Source of the DNA: Ruminiclostridium sp.
GTDB taxonomy: Bacteria; Bacillota; Clostridia; DSM-8532
DNA length: 19,655 bases
Assembly (NCBI GenBank): GCA_003535195.1
Contig: DOHN01000158.1
Coordinates: 1 to 19,655 of the forward strand
Reading direction: 5' to 3'
Shown here: positions 15,939 to 19,655 of the stretch, one piece after another
Numbering within the stretch: the stretch's first letter is position 1
How the letters are laid out: every line of letters starts with the position of its first letter
Notes under the pieces: model-generated
The model's input: only the letters and a program-made list of their open reading frames with translations
Databases searched by the model: none
Told to the model about the DNA's origin: nothing
Made by a program: the position numbers and the translations under genes

Positions 15939-16394
15939 ATGGCAGGCTTTACCTTCAGATTGCAAACGCTGCTGGAATTAAAGGAGCAATTCGAAAAAAA
16001 TGTAAAAAATGAATTGGGAGCCGCAATGAAGAAGCTGGAAGAAGAAAAGACAAAGCTTCTCCAAATTGAGCGTAAAATTACAGTTTGCACCGACGACTAT
16101 CGCGCCGCCTGCAAAGGGATCATCCTGCCCGAAAAAATAAAAGAATTGAAGACTTATCTGAGTCATCTTGAAAACAGGAAAAATAAGCAGAAAGCAGAGG
16201 TTAAGCGGGAAAAGCAAAATGTCGATAAAATAAGAGAAAAGCTTGTTGAAATTATGAAGGAACGAAAGATCCTGGAAAATCTTAAAGAAAAAGATTTTCA
16301 GAATTATAAAAAGCTTGAAGAAGTGAAAGAACAGCAGCGGGTTGACGAGCTTGTCAGCTATAAAAAAGCTGCTAAAATGGATAGAACCGGCTAG
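15939..16394 (+). CDS. fliJ: Flagellar export protein FliJ
   Basis: A 151-residue, almost entirely helical and highly charged protein predicted to form one antiparallel coiled coil, as FliJ does when inserted into the FliI ring as a gamma-subunit-like stalk. The N-terminus FTFRLQTLLELKEQFEKNVKNELG matches the family (FRLQxLLxLK). The position directly after fliI is diagnostic, since FliJ sequences diverge strongly. ATG at 15939 with AGGAG at 15929-15933, 5 nt upstream. The stop is 13 bp before the next gene, whose ribosome site overlaps it. Confidence 0.92.
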   Translation: MAGFTFRLQTLLELKEQFEKNVKNELGAAMKKLEEEKTKLLQIERKITVCTDDYRAACKGIILPEKIKELKTYLSHLENRKNKQKAEVKREKQNVDKIREKLVEIMKERKILENLKEKDFQNYKKLEEVKEQQRVDELVSYKKAAKMDRTG

Positions 16395-16407
16395 GGGAGA
16401 AGTGTTC

Positions 16408-17229
16408 ATGGCAGAAAAAAAACAAAAAAAAGTAGATATTGCCCCGGTGCCGCAGGAAAACAATCAGGGAGAAAAGCCAGGAGGCATATGGCATTCAATT
16501 GCTGTCATTCTTCTGGCGTTGCTGATTGTGGCCGTGGTTACAATAGGGGTTTTTTGTTTTGCTGTTAAAAAAAATATCAATGGATTGGCGGAGTCCGTCG
16601 GTCCGCAAATAGAAAACAATCCGGTACTCAAGCACATTCTTCCGGCCGAGCTTCGTACGGTAAATCCCGATGATCCGCAATTCCTCACTGAAAAAGAGCT
16701 GCTCAAGAGGTATGAAGAATGCCGAAAAAGAACCGCGGAGCTGGAGGAGCTATTAAATCAGGCCAATGAAACCATTGAGCAGATGCAGCAGCAGTCGAAA
16801 GAATATGCTGACGCAAAAGCAGTTCTGGCAGAGAATCAAACGGCGCTGGAAACAATCGCGCTGGAGCGGGCCAAGCTGGCGGCGGACGAAAAAGCGCTTT
16901 CAGTGCTTATCGCAAAAGGGGATACCCAGGGCTTTAGGGAATATTTTGAGAAGGTTGATAAAGCAACTGCAGAAGCCATTTATGAAGAAATTATCACCGA
17001 AGATATCACCAGTGAAGAAAAGCTTAAACTGGCCCAGCCGTTTTCATCTATGGAGCCGAATAATGCGGCCGGTATCCTGTCTGCATTATTCAAAAAAGAC
17101 CAGAATACACTGCTGGACATTTTTGAAGGCTTAAAATCCAGTAAGGCCGCTTTAATTCTTGAGCAGATGGATGCGGAGACCGCTGCGGAGATCACGAACC
17201 TGCTTTCCAATCGAAAACAGGTTCGCTGA
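16408..17229 (+). CDS. Membrane-anchored coiled-coil protein with MgtE-N-like domain (YlxF/MotE-like)
   Basis: A 273-residue protein with a lysine-rich cytoplasmic start, one membrane helix (about 29-53), a coiled coil (about 95-165) and a C-terminal helical domain (about 175-268). The last domain repeats the MgtE intracellular-N pattern, with SSMEPNNAAGILSALF and LEQMDAETAAEITNLL as successive repeats; this fold is also related to FliG. Proteins of this layout sit between fliJ and fliK in Bacillus (ylxF) and many Clostridia, and resemble MotE, a stator chaperone described in alphaproteobacteria. Its job here is not known; stator or export assistance is inference. Start ATG 16408 with AGGGGAG at 16393-16399; an earlier ATG at 16342 lies within fliJ and is rejected. 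Confidence 0.82.
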   Translation: MAEKKQKKVDIAPVPQENNQGEKPGGIWHSIAVILLALLIVAVVTIGVFCFAVKKNINGLAESVGPQIENNPVLKHILPAELRTVNPDDPQFLTEKELLKRYEECRKRTAELEELLNQANETIEQMQQQSKEYADAKAVLAENQTALETIALERAKLAADEKALSVLIAKGDTQGFREYFEKVDKATAEAIYEEIITEDITSEEKLKLAQPFSSMEPNNAAGILSALFKKDQNTLLDIFEGLKSSKAALILEQMDAETAAEITNLLSNRKQVR

Positions 17230-17263
17230 GGATAAGGGACTATTTTGAAAGGAGGTGAAAAAT

Positions 17264-18814
17264 ATGACGCAAAACAATATATTAAATCCGGTGCTTCCAG
17301 GTCCCGGTATAAAAAACCAGGAACGCAAGTCTTCAGCCAAGGTTGCTGATAAAAGCAACGATACCTTTATGGATATATTGGATGGCAAAATGAAGGCAAA
17401 TGCTTACAGGGAAAGAAACAGAACCCAGGTACACAGGGAAGCCGCCATCGCTGAAAAGGCAGTTAGTATTGTCGGCACAGAGAAGCCGGGCAAAACAACC
17501 GGGTGCGGCAAGGAAGAAGCTTCCAAGACAGAGGACCGGAAGAATGCTTCCAAAGCCAAGGCGGTCTCCGAAGATAAGACTTCTCAAGAAACAGACAAAA
17601 AAGTCAAGGAAGAAAACGCAGAAGCTGTTTTGGAAGCCCTTCTGGCTTTGCTGCAGGAAATCCTGGCGAAGCTGGAGGCATTAGCTGCGCAGCAGAACGG
17701 CATCATGCCGGATGTGGATCAGGACCTGAATCCTGAGCAGATGACTGAAGGCATTCCGACTTCTGTTCCGGCTTCGGAATTTTTAGAATCCCTGCTGAGC
17801 GGCAATAGTGAAGAACTGTATGCATTGCTTGAAAAAACGGATGTCGATTTGTCTTCCGAGCTAAAAGCGCTGATGGATAATCTCAAGAGTCTTGCGGGGC
17901 AAACAGCAGAAGATCGGGCGGATTCTGGCCTCCCGTTCAAACTGAGCTTTATGCTTGAGAAAGCGGAAGGTTCCGGTGAAGAGCTGATCAATCAGCTGAG
18001 GGCTCAGTGCGGTCAGGTCATTGAAAGACTGAACAGGCAAATTGCTGAGCTGGATCAATCCCTTCCCGGCCCGGTTGAGGATCAGAAGTTCACCGCTGTT
18101 CAAGATACGTTGAATCCTGAAAATGCTGAGGCCAGCGGCCAAACGGATGCCGGTCCGGCCAAATCGGAACGCAAAAAAAGCGAACCTGCGGCAGGCCCCT
18201 ATCATGCCGGCAAGAGCTATGCACCGGTTAACGGAGAATTGGAAGCCAAGGACGAACTGGATGCCAAAGGCGATACCGATGCCATATCCTCCGCCTATGC
18301 AATGCCGGACGTCAAGGTGCAGCAGGGGACCACGGCTGCAAAGCCGGAAGAAACCGCTCATTTCCTTCCGCAAGATCCAGCGGCGCAGAATGTCACCGAT
18401 CAGGTGCTTGTAAAGGTCAAATTGATGGCCGGAGAGAATAAGCAGGAGATGGAAATGCAATTAAAGCCCGAAAGCTTCGGAAAGCTCTCCTTGAAAATTA
18501 TTCATGACCGGGGTGAGGTTTTGGCTAAAATCACGGCTGAGAATGAACAGGTGAAAGGAATTCTTGAAAGCAATATGGGCCTTTTAAGGGACGCGCTGGA
18601 AAAGAGCGGACTTTCAGTTCAGAGCCTCAGTGTGTCGGTAGGCGGCGAAGAAAAGAATCAGTTTAAACAGCATGCCGATGAGAGTAAGGAGACTGCAGCG
18701 GGGCAGTCTGTTGAATCCGGTGATTTGCTTGTGCAGGCTGACACTCTTTATGACCGGGCCCGGACTACTGAAGATTACTATGGTCTGAACTCTCAGATCA
18801 ACTTGAAGGCGTAG
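17264..18814 (+). CDS. fliK: Flagellar hook-length control protein FliK
   Basis: A 516-residue exported molecular ruler that stops hook growth and switches export to filament proteins. The N-terminal two thirds are low in complexity, rich in Lys, Glu, Ala and Gln, as usual in FliK. The C-terminal Flg_hook domain (about 380-475) has VKVKLMAGENKQEMEMQLKP, then ESFGKLSLKIIHDRGEV and LRDALEKSGLSVQSLSVSVGG, which is the conserved switch domain. ATG at 17264 has a perfect AAAGGAGGTGA site at 17248-17258. In related clostridial operons flgD follows directly; here the next gene, 39 bp on, is the TIGR02530-type gene. Confidence 0.93.
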   Translation: MTQNNILNPVLPGPGIKNQERKSSAKVADKSNDTFMDILDGKMKANAYRERNRTQVHREAAIAEKAVSIVGTEKPGKTTGCGKEEASKTEDRKNASKAKAVSEDKTSQETDKKVKEENAEAVLEALLALLQEILAKLEALAAQQNGIMPDVDQDLNPEQMTEGIPTSVPASEFLESLLSGNSEELYALLEKTDVDLSSELKALMDNLKSLAGQTAEDRADSGLPFKLSFMLEKAEGSGEELINQLRAQCGQVIERLNRQIAELDQSLPGPVEDQKFTAVQDTLNPENAEASGQTDAGPAKSERKKSEPAAGPYHAGKSYAPVNGELEAKDELDAKGDTDAISSAYAMPDVKVQQGTTAAKPEETAHFLPQDPAAQNVTDQVLVKVKLMAGENKQEMEMQLKPESFGKLSLKIIHDRGEVLAKITAENEQVKGILESNMGLLRDALEKSGLSVQSLSVSVGGEEKNQFKQHADESKETAAGQSVESGDLLVQADTLYDRARTTEDYYGLNSQINLKA

Positions 18815-18853
18815 CTGTTTGATACGGGCAGTTACAGAATGAGGGAGGCAACC

Positions 18854-19237
18854 ATGAAGATCAATCATCTTCCCATTCAAAATATCAGTCAGACAGCTGA
18901 AACCCAGGCAACCAGGACAAAAAGCCCGGTTCAGGAGCAACAGAAATTTGCCCTGATTCTGAATCAAAAGCTTGAAGAAGACCGGGAAATAAAATTGTCC
19001 AAGCATGCAGCTATGCGATTACAGGCTCGAAACATAAACTTGAGCAAGGATCAGGTGGACCGGTTAAAAAGTGCTGTGAGCAAGGCGTCTTTAAAAGGCG
19101 TTAAGGATACGCTGGTGGTGATGGATCAAATGGCGTTTGTGGTTAATGTAGACGCCAGAACCGTCATTACTGCCGTCAACCGGAACGAGCTTAAAGAAAA
19201 TATTTTCACTAATATTGACGGTGCTGTCTTTACCTGA
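18854..19237 (+). CDS. Flagellar operon protein of the TIGR02530 family
   Basis: A 127-residue soluble protein with a polar N-terminus (about 1-45) and a conserved C-terminal part. The family signature is visible as LSKHAAMRLQARNINLS, then GVKDTLVVMDQMAFVVNV and RTVITAVNRNELKENIFTNIDGAVF. The family is found in Firmicute flagellar operons, normally between flgD and flgE, and its function is unsettled. Start ATG at 18854, 5 nt after GGGAGG; an ATG at 18839 overlaps the ribosome site. Neither usual neighbour is present here: fliK lies upstream and a structured spacer plus flbD downstream. Confidence 0.88.
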   Translation: MKINHLPIQNISQTAETQATRTKSPVQEQQKFALILNQKLEEDREIKLSKHAAMRLQARNINLSKDQVDRLKSAVSKASLKGVKDTLVVMDQMAFVVNVDARTVITAVNRNELKENIFTNIDGAVFT

Positions 19238-19258
19238 TCAGAATTTTATATGAATCTG

Positions 19259-19309
19259 CAGCCGGACCCGCCGGGGGGCTGTTCGTTCCCGAATGACAGA
19301 CGGAACGAA
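19259..19309 (+). repeat. Two inverted repeats in the spacer before flbD
   Basis: TTCGTTCC at 19282-19289 pairs perfectly with GGAACGAA at 19302-19309 (12-nt loop). Just before it, CAGCC at 19259-19263 can pair with GGCTG at 19277-19281, or alternatively CCGG at 19262-19265 with CCGG at 19271-19274. The two are packed directly against the terminator-like hairpin at 19317, making a run of stem-loops in the transcript. Confidence 0.6.
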
Positions 19310-19316
19310 AAACTTT

Positions 19317-19345
19317 AGGGAGGGTTTATCCCTCCCTGGTTTTTT
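19317..19345 (+). terminator. Intrinsic-terminator-like hairpin inside the flagellar operon
   Basis: AGGGAGGG (19317-19324) pairs perfectly with CCCTCCCT (19330-19337) around the loop TTTAT, followed by GG and six T at 19340-19345. This is a good rho-independent terminator shape, only 19 bp before the flbD start, and would reduce or stop read-through into flbD and the later flagellar genes. The two G between stem and T-tract may weaken it. Confidence 0.72.
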
Positions 19346-19363
19346 AAATAAGGAGGCATATTT

Positions 19364-19588
19364 ATGATTACTGTAACCCGTTTTAATAAAACCAGATTTG
19401 TCATTAATGCCGACTGGATAGAAACGGTGGAATCCACGCCCGACACCGTTATAACCCTTACCAACGGTAAAAAATTCATTGTATCGGAGCCGGTCGAAGA
19501 TATCGTCAGGCAGGTTATTGAATATAAGCAAAAAACATTTATACTTAACAGAACAATTAATTCTTCTTCCGAAAATGACGATAAATGA
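19364..19588 (+). CDS. flbD: FlbD/SwrD family flagellar protein
   Basis: A 74-residue protein starting MITVTRFNKTRFVINADWIETVE, the FlbD/SwrD family pattern (ItlTRlngxxfxiN near the start, then IETIExTPDTxITLxxGKK). The rest, KFIVSEPVEDIVRQVIEYKQK, matches the family's second half; the tail is polar. SwrD in Bacillus increases flagellar torque by supporting stator function; the same is inferred. It is not the caulobacterial regulator also called FlbD. ATG at 19364 has AAGGAGG at 19350-19356, 7 nt upstream. The intrinsic-terminator-like hairpin just before it suggests its expression is set separately from the upstream genes. Confidence 0.92.
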   Translation: MITVTRFNKTRFVINADWIETVESTPDTVITLTNGKKFIVSEPVEDIVRQVIEYKQKTFILNRTINSSSENDDK

Positions 19589-19621
19589 CATATAAGCAAT
19601 TGTTAAAAGGGAGTGCTGTAT

Positions 19622-19655
19622 TTGCAAGGAAAGTCACTAAACACAGTCTTGCTGG
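19622..19655 (+). CDS. Start of next flagellar gene (probably fliL or motA; 3' end outside window)
   Basis: AAAAGGGAG at 19605-19613 is followed 8 nt later by TTG at 19622, opening a frame MQGKSLNTVLL that is still open at the last base. A basic start leading into hydrophobic residues would suit FliL, which follows flbD in Bacillus; motA is the other common neighbour in Clostridia. Only 11 codons are visible, so identity rests on position. Confidence 0.4.
   Translation, partial: MQGKSLNTVLL

Noticed and set aside
16021..16390. Internal repeat within fliJ suggested by runs of GAAAAA and AAAGCTT-like bases
   Set aside because: It reflects Lys/Glu-rich coiled-coil codons, without a regular DNA unit.
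17230..17263. Missing gene or pseudogene remnant between the MgtE-N gene and fliK
   Set aside because: The gap is 34 bp and is filled by the fliK ribosome site and a short linker; this spacing is normal.
17861..18460. 199-codon minus-strand open frame opposite fliK
   Set aside because: FliK is established by its C-terminal domain, start site and position; the opposing frame has no ribosome site or recognisable motif and arises from the biased codon use of the Lys/Glu/Ala-rich region.

Overview
The window looks like a chromosomal core region of a spore-forming, flagellated Clostridia-type Firmicute. The grounds are the gene families and their order, strong AGGAGG-type ribosome binding sites, frequent TTG/GTG starts, an alpha/beta-type small acid-soluble spore protein, two sites resembling sigma-G promoters, and a Bacillus/Clostridium-style flagellar operon. 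I cannot name a species. Nearly every base is accounted for by recognisable families, and I see no defence system, transposon, phage, CRISPR array, tRNA or rRNA.

Positions 1-9240 (+) are a dense housekeeping and sporulation block. It opens with the end of yqfD, then phoH, the 7TM-HD phosphodiesterase gene pgpH (yqfF), ybeY and a dgkA-type lipid kinase. These are the familiar Firmicute yqfD-phoH-yqfF-ybeY-dgkA cluster, linking sporulation, c-di-AMP turnover, rRNA maturation and lipid carrier recycling. An M50 membrane protease, trpS (with a four-cysteine signature suggesting a [4Fe-4S] cluster), scpA-scpB (condensin partners), a DUF2953 membrane protein and a YtfJ/GerW-type sporulation protein follow. 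A sigma-G-like promoter lies inside the end of the DUF2953 gene and could drive ytfJ alone in the forespore.

Positions 9241-9866 are a boundary. A bidirectional terminator hairpin separates ytfJ from the convergent SASP gene, the only minus-strand gene. The 341 bases upstream of the SASP gene hold its probable sigma-G promoter and, facing the other way, a good extended -10 sigma-A promoter with a leader of about 115 nt for the flagellar operon.

Positions 9867-19655 (+) are the first part of a fla/che-type operon: flgB, flgC, fliE (proximal rod and rod/MS-ring adapter), fliF (MS ring), fliG (rotor), fliH, fliI, fliJ (export ATPase complex), a membrane-anchored MgtE-N domain protein (ylxF-like), fliK (hook-length control), a TIGR02530-type flagellar operon protein, flbD/swrD and the first codons of another gene (probably fliL or motA).

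The most notable feature is what is missing. The hook-cap gene flgD and hook gene flgE, normally on either side of the TIGR02530 gene in clostridial operons, are absent from both places. The flgE position instead holds a 126-bp segment with several hairpins and an intrinsic-terminator-like structure inside the operon. Other points are a short coupled ORF ahead of fliI and the Fe-S-type TrpRS.
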